From NCBI GenBank assembly GCA_945622055.1, contig CALZBV010000143.1, forward strand, positions 1-6,583: a stretch of DNA of 6,583 bases. The letters are read 5' to 3'. Shown here one piece after another: positions 1 through 6,583 of the stretch. Below the pieces are notes generated by a model. The model made no database searches, was not told the origin of the DNA, and saw nothing but the letters and a program-made list of their open reading frames with translations. Origin of the DNA: an uncultured Clostridia bacterium. GTDB taxonomy: Bacteria; Bacillota; Clostridia; Lachnospirales; Lachnospiraceae. How positions within the stretch are numbered: position 1 is the first letter of the stretch; each line of letters starts with the position of its first letter. The position numbers were made by a program, and so were the translations under genes.

Positions 1-3000
1 ATATAAGCATCCGTATCGATTTCAATGGTCGTATCAAATTCCTCACGTACCGGCGTTCCCTGCTTTTCCGTGAGCACGGCTTCATTGAGCATTTTACAGT
101 ACAAATCGTAGCCGACCGCTTCCATATGACCGCTCTGCTGTGCACCAAGCAGATTGCCGGCGCCGCGGATTTCCAGATCCCGCATTGCAATCTTATAGCC
201 GGAGCCAAGCTCCGTAAATTCTTTGATTGCCTGCAGTCGCTTTTCCGCAACCTCCTTTAACATTTTATCGCGTTTGTACATTAAAAATGCATACGCGGTA
301 CGATTTGTCCGGCCCACGCGTCCACGAAGCTGGTAAAGCTGCGACAGACCAAGCCGGTCCGCATCCGCAATAATCATCGTATTTACATTGGAAATATCCA
401 GTCCTGTTTCGATGATTGTAGTAGAAACAAGCACATCTATCTCCCCATTGATAAAATCGTACATGATTTTTTCGAGGGTACGTTCACTCATCTGACCGTG
501 TGCATACGCTATATTTGCCTCCGGAAGCATCTCCTGAAGCCGTGCCGCCACCTCATCAATCCCCTTTACGCGGTTGTAAACATAATACACCTGACCGCCA
601 CGGGCCATCTCACGGCAGATTGCCTCTCGCACCATTTCTTCATTTTGTTCCATCACAAAGGTCTGAATCGGAAGCCGGTCTACCGGAGGCTCCTCCAGGA
701 TACTCATGTCACGGATTCCAATCAGACTCATGTGAAGCGTTCTCGGAATCGGTGTTGCCGTAAGCGTCAAAACATCCACGTCACCCTTTAGCTGCTTGAT
801 TTTTTCTTTGTGCGCCACGCCAAAGCGCTGCTCCTCGTCCACAACCAAAAGACCGAGATTCTTCGGCTGAACATCCTTAGAAAGCACCCGGTGTGTTCCA
901 ATCAGAATATCGACCGTGCCTCTGGAAAATCCCTCCAGTGCCTTCTTCTGCTGTGCCGGGGTACGGAACCGGGACAGCATCTCAATCCGGACAGGGAAAT
1001 TCTTCATACGCTGGGTAAATGTATTATAGTGCTGCTGCGCCAGAATCGTCGTCGGAACCAGCACCACCACCTGCTTTCCGTTGGAAACTGCCTTAAACGC
1101 CGCACGCAGTGCAACCTCCGTTTTCCCGAAGCCGACATCTCCGCACAGCAGACGGTCCATAATCTTTGTACTTTCCATATCCTTCTTGATTTCCTCTACA
1201 GCCTTTAACTGGTCCTCCGTCTCTTCAAACGGAAACAATTCCTCCAGCTCCGTCTGCCAGACCGTATCCGGCTCACAGGAAAAACCCTGCTTTTTCTGTC
1301 TTGCCGCATACAGCTGTACCAGCTCCTTTGCAAGATCCTTCACCGCTCCGCGCACGCGCGCCTTTGTATTTTTCCACTCCACGGAATTCAGCTTATTTAG
1401 CTTCGGCTTTTTTTCCGCATCGGCTGAAGCATATTTCTGAATCAGATCAAGTCCGGTCGCCGGGACGTAAAGATTTCCGCCGTCACCGTATTCAATCTTG
1501 ATGTAGTCCTTGACCACACGTTCCACTTCTATTTTTTCAATTCCGCGGTAAATTCCCAGTCCGTGATTTTCGTGAACGACAAAGTCCCCATAGCACAAAT
1601 CATTCAGACTCCCGATGTGCTGTCCGTCCAGCTTCTTCTTTTTTCTGCGTTCTTTGCGCTTCGTTCCGAAAATATCATTTTCCGAAATCAGCGCCCATTT
1701 TGCCATCGGATACTCAAAGCCCCGGTGAGCGCTTCCGCAGCCGACATAGATTTCTCCGCTTTGTACGACACGGTCCTTATTCTCGCTGAAAAATGCCGTC
1801 AGCTCGCGGTCGCGGAGCTCCTCTGCCAGATGTTCTGCACGGGTTCTTGAGGAACAGAGCAATACCACACAGTAGCCGCTCTTTTTCCATGCCAAAAGGT
1901 CCTTCACCAGCTGTTCAAAATCATTGTTGTACCCGGCAATGGAGCGCACCGTCAGGTCAAACTGCTCCACCGGGGTAAGTAACGGTGTTTTCTGGTCAAG
2001 CATTGACAGGCTCACCGTATTTTTCGAAGAAAATCCGGCAAAAAGATACTTATACTCAAACAATATATCCGCCTGTCCCGGCAAAATATAGCCTTTTTCC
2101 AGACGCCCCGTCATGCTCATGGTAAATTCCTGCAAAACAGCCTCCGCCGCCTCCGCAAGACGCGCCGGTTCGTCCAGAAAAATCACGGCATCCTCTCCGA
2201 AATAATCAAAAAAAGATACGGTATCCTCATAAAAATAATGAATGCACTGGTCTGCACAGGCACTCCCGCCCAGATACATAATGCGTTCGCAAATCTCGTT
2301 TACCTCACGCTTTAACCGGGCAGCTTCCTCTGTTTTCATTTCCTTTCGGAGCACCTGAATCGTTGCCTCTGCCTCCTTTTGCATCCGCTCCGTCCCGATA
2401 ACCTTCTGATGCTCTGTCAGAATCATCTCCGCTGCCGGATAAATAACAATCTGTTCCAGACTATCAACGGAACGCTGGCTTGTCACATCAAAATAGCGAA
2501 TCGAATCAACATCATCCCCAAACAGCTCGATGCGGTACGGCATCTCCTCTGTCAGCGCAAATACATCTAAAATACCGCCCCGTACCGCAAACTCGCCCGG
2601 GTGTTCTACCTGGCTCTGCCGTTCATACCCTAGCGTTACAAGCTGATTGGTCAGCTCCGGGAGGTCAACCGTATCTGTGTCCTTCAGCACAATTTTATTT
2701 TTTTCAATATAGGAAAGTGGCAGCACATGGTCAATTCCCGCATTGATTGTTGTCACAATCGTTACCGGTTCCCCCAGGGCAAGCCTTTTGATTACCTGCA
2801 TCCGCTCGCGTACGAGGGTATTTCCGTGGATGTCGGCCTGAAAAAAAACAACATCCTTTGCAGGATAATACACCACTGACGGGTCATACAGCCGATAATC
2901 CTCTGCAATTTCCTTTGCCTTCAAATCATTATAGGTTACAATCAGGCGTACACGATATCCCTCACCCAGCGTATACGCAAAATGGCATTTCTGCGTATCG

Positions 3001-3101
3001 ATACACCCGGAAAGTGCAACCGGGGTCCGATGCTTCAGAAGTGCCTCCCTGCATTCCTCATATTCTCTCAGCGACTTCAGTGGTTCTGTATAAGTACGCA
3101 T
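1..3101 (-). CDS. mfd: Transcription-repair coupling factor Mfd (3'-truncated by window edge)
   Basis: Mfd is a cytoplasmic DNA translocase that pushes RNA polymerase off lesions and recruits UvrA for nucleotide excision repair. I translated 1033 codons from the ATG at 3101; the frame stays open to the window edge. Family proteins are about 1150-1180 residues, so roughly the last 130-145 (most of the autoinhibitory D7 region) are missing. Domains in order: a UvrB-like module with a degenerate nucleotide loop near residues 28-45 and HPGEFAVRGGILDVF at 167-181; a lysine/arginine-rich linker before 495; the RNA-polymerase-interacting domain, about 500-557, with GDFVVHENHGLGIY at 505-518; and the translocase with Walker A GDVGFGKTE (654-662, K660), DEEQ (755-758), TATP (781-784), QLRGRVGR (924-931) and the RecG-like TRG motif around RDLEIRGAGNLLG (974-986). 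All key residues are intact. The start follows AGGTAGGAG, placed just after the pth stop 12 nt upstream. It is probably cotranscribed with pth. The identification is very secure. Confidence 0.98.
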   Translation of the reverse strand, partial: MRTYTEPLKSLREYEECREALLKHRTPVALSGCIDTQKCHFAYTLGEGYRVRLIVTYNDLKAKEIAEDYRLYDPSVVYYPAKDVVFFQADIHGNTLVRERMQVIKRLALGEPVTIVTTINAGIDHVLPLSYIEKNKIVLKDTDTVDLPELTNQLVTLGYERQSQVEHPGEFAVRGGILDVFALTEEMPYRIELFGDDVDSIRYFDVTSQRSVDSLEQIVIYPAAEMILTEHQKVIGTERMQKEAEATIQVLRKEMKTEEAARLKREVNEICERIMYLGGSACADQCIHYFYEDTVSFFDYFGEDAVIFLDEPARLAEAAEAVLQEFTMSMTGRLEKGYILPGQADILFEYKYLFAGFSSKNTVSLSMLDQKTPLLTPVEQFDLTVRSIAGYNNDFEQLVKDLLAWKKSGYCVVLLCSSRTRAEHLAEELRDRELTAFFSENKDRVVQSGEIYVGCGSAHRGFEYPMAKWALISENDIFGTKRKERRKKKKLDGQHIGSLNDLCYGDFVVHENHGLGIYRGIEKIEVERVVKDYIKIEYGDGGNLYVPATGLDLIQKYASADAEKKPKLNKLNSVEWKNTKARVRGAVKDLAKELVQLYAARQKKQGFSCEPDTVWQTELEELFPFEETEDQLKAVEEIKKDMESTKIMDRLLCGDVGFGKTEVALRAAFKAVSNGKQVVVLVPTTILAQQHYNTFTQRMKNFPVRIEMLSRFRTPAQQKKALEGFSRGTVDILIGTHRVLSKDVQPKNLGLLVVDEEQRFGVAHKEKIKQLKGDVDVLTLTATPIPRTLHMSLIGIRDMSILEEPPVDRLPIQTFVMEQNEEMVREAICREMARGGQVYYVYNRVKGIDEVAARLQEMLPEANIAYAHGQMSERTLEKIMYDFINGEIDVLVSTTIIETGLDISNVNTMIIADADRLGLSQLYQLRGRVGRTNRTAYAFLMYKRDKMLKEVAEKRLQAIKEFTELGSGYKIAMRDLEIRGAGNLLGAQQSGHMEAVGYDLYCKMLNEAVLTEKQGTPVREEFDTTIEIDTDAY

Positions 3102-3113
3102 AATTCTCCTACC

Positions 3114-3671
3114 TTAATTAAACCTGTTCATAGCCTTTTCCACACCATCCCGAAGAATGAGCTCCACGGCCTGTACTGCCTGATCCAGTGTTTCCGACAT
3201 AACACTGCTTTCCTCCCTGGAAAATCTTCCAAGCACATAATCCGCAAGCTCCCAGCCCGCAGGCTTTTCCCCGATTCCGACCCGGATTCTCATAAACTCA
3301 TCACTGCCCAGATGTGCAATAATACTCTTCATTCCATTGTGCCCGCCGGCGCTTCCCTTCGCACGAATCCGAAGCTTCCCGACCGGAAGTGAAATATCAT
3401 CATAAAGAATGATAATATGATCCCGTTCAATCTTATAAAAATCAGCGATTGCCCGGATACACTCCCCACTCAGGTTCATAAAGGTCTGCGGCTGAACAAG
3501 AATTACCTTCTCCGTTCCAATCATTCCCTGTGCATAAATTCCCTTCAGCTTTTTCTGGTCCAGGGTAAGCCTATATTCATCACACAGACGCAAAATTGCT
3601 GCAAAGCCAATGTTATGTCTGGTTCCTGCGTATTCTTTTCCCGGATTTCCGAGACCTGCAATCAAATACAT
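3114..3671 (-). CDS. pth: Peptidyl-tRNA hydrolase (Pth)
   Basis: Pth is an essential cytoplasmic esterase that cleaves peptidyl-tRNA released from stalled ribosomes, recycling the tRNA. The 185-residue product matches the usual family length of about 185-195. It opens with the family signature GLGNPG (6-11) followed by TRHNIGF (17-23), where H19 is the catalytic histidine and N9 a substrate-binding asparagine. Other conserved blocks are FMNLSG (64-69, N66), YDD (90-92) and GSAGGHNGMKSI (106-117, H111 and N112). No key residue is missing. The ATG at 3671 follows AAGGA at a 7-nt spacing. The deacetylase stop lies 17 nt upstream and the mfd start 12 nt downstream, so the gene sits mid-operon. 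A pth-mfd neighbourhood is common in Firmicutes; in Bacillus subtilis the pth gene is called spoVC and a small gene (fin) lies between the two, which is absent here. Confidence 0.98.
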   Translation of the reverse strand: MYLIAGLGNPGKEYAGTRHNIGFAAILRLCDEYRLTLDQKKLKGIYAQGMIGTEKVILVQPQTFMNLSGECIRAIADFYKIERDHIIILYDDISLPVGKLRIRAKGSAGGHNGMKSIIAHLGSDEFMRIRVGIGEKPAGWELADYVLGRFSREESSVMSETLDQAVQAVELILRDGVEKAMNRFN

Positions 3672-3688
3672 GGTAATTTCCTTCCCGA

Positions 3689-5140
3689 TTAATAATCTAC
3701 GCTGTGATACAAAACTCCGTTTTCCGGCGCAATCCCGTTGTAATAGAACAGCTCGCTGAGCGTTACCAGCTGGTAGCCCTGTTCAATCAGCTTCGGAATC
3801 AGTATTTCAGAAGCATCTACCGTACAGGTATGAATATCATGCATCAGAACAATGCGGTTTTTCCGTACATTCTTCATCGTTTCTTCCACAATCTTATCCC
3901 TGTCCCTGGACTCCCAGTCACGCGTGTCTACGCTCCAGTTAATGAGCGGTGCAAACGCATACTGCTTTACCGTATCGTTCACGCTTCCTCCCGGAGCACG
4001 CACAAATGTCGGATATTCTCCTGTGTATTCGTAAATAATCTCCCTTGTCTTCTCAAATTCCTTCTGAAGCTCCTCCACCGAAAGCCTCGTCAGATTCGCA
4101 TGGCTGTAAGCATGGCTTGCAAGCTCGTGTCCTGCTTCAAACACCATCTGCGCACATTCCTTACTGCCGCTCCAGGTCAGACGGTCCCCCAGCTCAAAAA
4201 AGGTCGCTCTTGCACCATTCTTCTCCAAAATCTGCAGCAAACGCTTTGTATTGGTCGAATGCGGTCCATCATCATACGTAAGGGCAACCATCGGCTTATC
4301 CGGGTCAAGCTTTCGGATATTATCCATGCGCTCCATGCCGTTTACCGTTACAGCCATATATGTGTGAAGCTCAACATACGGTACCACAATCGAACCGGAC
4401 TCTTCTCCGTTCTTATAAAAGAACCTCGCACCCTCCTCTGTCATCAGATAATACAGATGCTCTACTTCCGGTGCATTCTCTTCCCCGGTCACACCGCAGG
4501 CTTCCTTAATTTTCTTTGTCACGTCGCGGTATGCAAGCTCCGAAAACAGCTTCTCTGCGTCATATGGCTCGTCTTTCTTCTTATTATATAGCCAGGAATA
4601 GGTCGACCCGGTTTTCTCTCCGGAGATTTCCTTCGTAATATGAAAAACAACAGAAACCAGCGAACGATAGCTTCCGTCCTCATAATCAATCCAGAGGCGG
4701 CAATCCTGATTTTCCGCTGTTTCCAAGGCTTCCTGCTCCCTTGCAAGCAGATACTCCGCTGCCGATTTTACTTCTTCCGAGAGCTTTGCTTCCTCATAGA
4801 CAGGATAAGTTACTACATAAGAAAAATGCGAACCAATCGAAACATCATGCTTTGCCTCGCCCGTATGCGCATAATTCTCTTCATAGGAAATCATCAGCTT
4901 CGGTTCCTCTGTCGGCACCGGCGTATTCGATATCTGGGCCACATTTCCCTCATTTTTCGAATCCCCCGGCGTACCGGAAGGGGTAAGCATCCCAGCCGGC
5001 CCGGAAGGCTCCGTCTGAAACGACTTTCCCAGCTTAATAAAATATATAGTCAGCAAAACCAGTAAAATGCAACCGGATATGACTAAAATTCTCTTTCTGA
5101 TTAATTGCTGTCTTCTTTTCTTCTTCGACATTCTTGTCAT
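3689..5140 (-). CDS. Membrane-anchored CE4 polysaccharide deacetylase with PdaC/DUF3298-like N-terminal region
   Basis: This is a probable cell-envelope enzyme removing N-acetyl groups from peptidoglycan or another surface polysaccharide. Counting from the ATG at 5140 it has 483 residues: a basic cytoplasmic start (KKKRRQQLIRKR), one membrane segment at about 18-35, a Pro/Ser/Thr/Gly-rich linker at about 43-81, then a region at about 95-270 resembling the DUF4163/DUF3298 part of PdaC-type proteins (judged by pattern only). The C-terminal NodB domain is complete: TYDDGP (288-293; D290 and D291, with D291 a metal ligand), HAYSH (343-347; H343 and H347), RAPGGS (381-386), DTRDW (405-409) and LMHD (432-435; catalytic-type H434). 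The frame is open upstream to 5434, but that extension crosses the terminator and promoter and reads like non-coding sequence. A second ATG at 5131 is the main alternative start. It is first in a likely operon with pth and mfd. The substrate cannot be read from sequence. Confidence 0.93.
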   Translation of the reverse strand: MTRMSKKKRRQQLIRKRILVISGCILLVLLTIYFIKLGKSFQTEPSGPAGMLTPSGTPGDSKNEGNVAQISNTPVPTEEPKLMISYEENYAHTGEAKHDVSIGSHFSYVVTYPVYEEAKLSEEVKSAAEYLLAREQEALETAENQDCRLWIDYEDGSYRSLVSVVFHITKEISGEKTGSTYSWLYNKKKDEPYDAEKLFSELAYRDVTKKIKEACGVTGEENAPEVEHLYYLMTEEGARFFYKNGEESGSIVVPYVELHTYMAVTVNGMERMDNIRKLDPDKPMVALTYDDGPHSTNTKRLLQILEKNGARATFFELGDRLTWSGSKECAQMVFEAGHELASHAYSHANLTRLSVEELQKEFEKTREIIYEYTGEYPTFVRAPGGSVNDTVKQYAFAPLINWSVDTRDWESRDRDKIVEETMKNVRKNRIVLMHDIHTCTVDASEILIPKLIEQGYQLVTLSELFYYNGIAPENGVLYHSVDY

Positions 5141-5175
5141 GGTATTTCTTTCCCAGACTCTGGGAATCCTCCTTT
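5141..5175 (-). promoter_or_regulatory. Split ribosome binding site: strong SD, 8-bp inverted repeat, then ATG
   Basis: A near-ideal Shine-Dalgarno AAAGGAGG occupies 5175-5168, but the ATG at 5140 is 27 nt away. Between them, TTCCCAGAGTCTGGGAA (5166-5150) is a perfect inverted repeat with 8-nt arms around one central base, foldable as at least a 7-bp stem with a 3-nt loop. Excising it leaves about 10 nt between SD and ATG, within the range for initiation. There is no ATG, GTG or TTG in frame in the gap. Only a weak GGGAAAG, itself partly inside the repeat, lies nearer the ATG. The architecture recalls phage T4 gene 25, where a hairpin brings a distant SD to its start codon. The sequence is seen directly; the mechanism is inferred. 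Confidence 0.6.
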
Positions 5176-5178
5176 CCC

Positions 5179-5196
5179 TCCGGCATAAACGCCGGA
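5179..5196 (-). promoter_or_regulatory. Leader hairpin near the predicted 5' end of the deacetylase mRNA
   Basis: TCCGGC and GCCGGA form a perfect 6-bp, GC-rich stem with a GTTTAT loop. It sits about 4 nt after the predicted transcription start and 3 nt before the Shine-Dalgarno sequence. No T-run follows, so it is not a terminator. A 5'-end stem may protect the mRNA or help keep the ribosome site open; the role is inference. Confidence 0.55.
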
Positions 5197-5206
5197 TTCT
5201 CCTTTT

Positions 5207-5235
5207 AGCATACTCCAAACAAAGAGAAGATTCAA
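5207..5235 (-). promoter_or_regulatory. Candidate sigma-A promoter for the deacetylase-pth-mfd operon
   Basis: On the minus strand, TTGAAT (5235-5230, 4 of 6 matches to TTGACA) and TATGCT (5212-5207, 4 of 6 to TATAAT) are separated by exactly 17 nt. It lies downstream of the glgD terminator and upstream of the structured leader, where a promoter is needed. Transcription would start near 5200, giving a leader of about 60 nt. The hexamers are imperfect and no extended -10 TG is present, so this is a moderate call. A TATTAT at about 5297 next to the terminator is a weaker alternative. Confidence 0.5.
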
Positions 5236-5308
5236 GTCCTATTCTTTGGAATTTGTCATGCGAAGCACAACGATTCCCTGTTCCGGTCCAAATAATACAT
5301 AAATTTCC

Positions 5309-5349
5309 AAAAAACAGAAGGAGACTTCCATAAGGAAATCCCCTTCCTG
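5309..5349 (-). terminator. Intrinsic (rho-independent) terminator of the glgD transcript
   Basis: Read on the minus strand, the left arm CAGGAAGGGGATTTCC and right arm GGAAGTCTCCTTCTG pair into a 15-bp stem with one bulged G and two G-U wobbles, closed by a TTAT loop. A run of six T (5314-5309) follows at once. The hairpin begins about 97 nt past the glgD stop and ends about 170 nt before the deacetylase start, so it should separate glycogen synthesis from the deacetylase-pth-mfd unit. Pairing was done by hand. Confidence 0.88.
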
Positions 5350-5445
5350 ATTTCATTATTAATCTCTTCTTGTTGAAACGCTGACAAAGCATTTTCTTCA
5401 CTGAATTTGTACTGCCAAAAGCTTTCCCGGGCAAACCGTGCTCTC

Positions 5446-6570
5446 TTAGAAAATGGAGTAGCGCTCATTCTTCTCCACAACAATCCGAATCTTTCCCTCT
5501 TCTCCGATGAAGCTGGAATTTGCACGAATCGTATCGCGGCTCTCAACAATGCAGTTCTCGATGTGTGTATTGTCACCGATATGAACATCATTTAAGATGA
5601 TGGAGTTCTTAATCGTACAGTTGTTTCCGACATATACCTTCTTAAACAGAAGAGAGTTCTCAACCACACCATTTAAAATACATCCGCTGGAAACAAGACT
5701 GTTCTTCACAACCGCACCCGGATTGTACTTTGCCGGCGGAAGATCGTCAATCTTGGAGTAGATATCCGGATACTCCTTATAGAAGTAGTTCCGAATCTCC
5801 GGCTTTAAGAAATCCATATTGGTGTTGTAATAGGACTCAACCGATGCAATGTTTCTCCAGTAGGTGTTCATCTTGTAGGAGTAAATCTGCTTCGCATCCT
5901 TATAACGAATGAGAATATCGCGTACGAAGTCGTACTGCTCCTGGCCGACAGCCTGCTCTATCATTTCAATCAGCTGGCGACGGCGAATAACATAAATACC
6001 GGTGGAAATCAAATCTCCGGCAGCCTTTAACGGCTTCTCCTGGAAATTCGTGATACGGTTATCCTCATTGCACTCTACAATACCAAAGCGGTCGGTCTCA
6101 TCAACTGCCGCCGCATCTACCGTAACAACAGTAATATCAGCTTTTTTTGCGATATGATATTCAAGTACTTTATTGTAATCCAGCTTGTACACACAGTCAC
6201 CGGAAGCAATTACCACATACGGCTCATGGCTGTTGCGAAGGAACGTAAGGTTCTGTGCAATTGCATCTGCGGTACCACGATACCAGAAGCCGTTGTCATT
6301 GGTAATCGTTGGCGGAAATACAAACAAACCGCCCTGCTTACGTCCGAAATCCCACCACTTTGAGGAGCTGAGATGCTCATTTAAGGAACGGGAATTGTAC
6401 TGCGTCAGTACCGCCACCTTCTGAACATGGGAGTTGGACATATTACTAAGTGCGAAATCAATTGCGCGGTAGCTTCCGGCAATCGGCATAGCCGCAATCG
6501 CACGTTTATTTGACAGTTCACGCATTCTTCCGGAATTGCCGCCTGCCAGAATAATACCTAATGCTCTCAT
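5446..6570 (-). CDS. glgD: GlgD-type subunit of glucose-1-phosphate adenylyltransferase
   Basis: GlgD pairs with GlgC to form the ADP-glucose pyrophosphorylase that makes the glycosyl donor for glycogen. In characterised Firmicutes GlgD is poorly active alone and modulates GlgC. The 374-residue product has an N-terminal nucleotidyltransferase fold and a C-terminal left-handed beta-helix with hexapeptide-like repeats (about 285-350, e.g. VYVGNNCTI, VHIGDNTHI). Substrate-pocket blocks include RGTADAI (98-104), SGDCVYKLDY (123-132, D125 retained) and FQEKP (176-180, K179 being the glucose-1-phosphate lysine position). The GlgC nucleotide loop is altered: LAGGNSGRM (8-16) replaces the usual LAGGxGTRL, and RAIAAMP (23-29) has Ile where GlgC has Lys in RAKPAVP. 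This favours GlgD over GlgC. The ATG at 6570 follows AGGTGA with a 6-nt spacing. A TAG at 6583-6581 could be the stop of an upstream glgC, but that gene is outside the window. An intrinsic terminator follows about 100 nt after the stop. Confidence 0.95.
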   Translation of the reverse strand: MRALGIILAGGNSGRMRELSNKRAIAAMPIAGSYRAIDFALSNMSNSHVQKVAVLTQYNSRSLNEHLSSSKWWDFGRKQGGLFVFPPTITNDNGFWYRGTADAIAQNLTFLRNSHEPYVVIASGDCVYKLDYNKVLEYHIAKKADITVVTVDAAAVDETDRFGIVECNEDNRITNFQEKPLKAAGDLISTGIYVIRRRQLIEMIEQAVGQEQYDFVRDILIRYKDAKQIYSYKMNTYWRNIASVESYYNTNMDFLKPEIRNYFYKEYPDIYSKIDDLPPAKYNPGAVVKNSLVSSGCILNGVVENSLLFKKVYVGNNCTIKNSIILNDVHIGDNTHIENCIVESRDTIRANSSFIGEEGKIRIVVEKNERYSIF

Positions 6571-6583
6571 AAACGGTCACCTA

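Larger units (their letters stand above)
5141..5445. other. 305-nt intergenic region between glgD and the deacetylase gene
   Basis: This gap holds, in minus-strand order, about 96 nt of glgD 3' untranslated sequence with nothing I recognise (5445-5350), the terminator, an AT-rich stretch with no clear signal (about 5308-5236), the candidate promoter, then the structured leader. Open frames cross it on both strands, but their translations show no family features and they pass through the terminator stem, so I see no gene here. Confidence 0.8.

Noticed and set aside
498..1208. Several plus-strand open frames inside the first 3.1 kb.
   Set aside because: They overlap the Mfd translocase domain, whose minus-strand translation is continuous and motif-complete, and their translations show no known family features.
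3704..4591. A 295-codon open frame on the plus strand.
   Set aside because: It is antisense to the deacetylase gene, has no recognisable motif, and its product is rich in Arg, His, Cys and Leu as expected for a shadow frame. The minus-strand frame carries all CE4 motifs.
5141..5434. In-frame N-terminal extension of the deacetylase to an ATG at 5434 (581 residues).
   Set aside because: The extra 98 residues run through the glgD terminator hairpin, the candidate promoter and the leader. They include a highly basic stretch with no family resemblance and would displace the membrane anchor from the N-terminus.
5425..5437. TTTGCCCGGGAAA just after the glgD stop as a possible terminator.
   Set aside because: It is an imperfect palindrome with no room for a loop and no T-run. 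The much better terminator is at 5349-5309.
5429..5450. Plus-strand GGGCAAACC, reminiscent of part of the c-di-GMP-I (GEMM) riboswitch.
   Set aside because: The other conserved blocks (GACGCAAAGCC and the GGTAGC-type segment) are absent, and it points antisense into glgD.
5256..5591. A 111-codon minus-strand frame overlapping the glgD 3' end and the intergenic region.
   Set aside because: Its first half is glgD out of frame and its second half passes through the terminator. There is no SD and no recognisable product.

Overview
The window looks like ordinary chromosome from a Clostridia-type Firmicute, most plausibly a Lachnospiraceae-like gut bacterium. The evidence is strong Gram-positive Shine-Dalgarno sites, the pth-mfd gene pair, and a GlgD-type (not only GlgC-type) ADP-glucose pyrophosphorylase subunit. 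The family call is an inference from gene content, not from a marker gene. Every convincing gene lies on the minus strand, so transcription runs from the high coordinates to the low ones.

Layout in the direction of transcription: (1) glgD (6570-5446), a regulatory or weakly catalytic subunit of glucose-1-phosphate adenylyltransferase for glycogen synthesis. It is complete and sits at the window edge, probably behind an unseen glgC. (2) A 305-nt intergenic region (5445-5141). It holds an intrinsic terminator for the glg transcript (5349-5309), a plausible sigma-A promoter (-35 at 5235-5230, -10 at 5212-5207) and a structured leader of about 60 nt. (3) A membrane-anchored polysaccharide deacetylase (5140-3689), with an N-terminal membrane segment, a low-complexity linker, a PdaC/DUF3298-like region and a complete CE4 NodB-type catalytic domain. 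(4) pth (3671-3114), peptidyl-tRNA hydrolase, after a 17-nt gap. (5) mfd, the transcription-repair coupling factor, starting at 3101 after a 12-nt gap. It runs off the low-coordinate end of the window with 1033 codons visible and roughly its last 130-145 residues missing.

The deacetylase, pth and mfd are tightly spaced and very likely one operon, mixing cell-wall modification with two housekeeping functions (peptidyl-tRNA recycling and transcription-coupled DNA repair). The glg genes upstream are insulated by the terminator.

I found no mobile element, CRISPR array, tRNA/rRNA or defence system, and no convincing new multi-gene system. The most interesting signal is the deacetylase leader. Its strong Shine-Dalgarno sequence lies 27 nt from the only plausible ATG, too far for normal initiation. 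The gap holds a perfect 8-bp inverted repeat which, if folded, would bring the effective spacing to about 10 nt. An overlapping alternative pairing could undo that fold.
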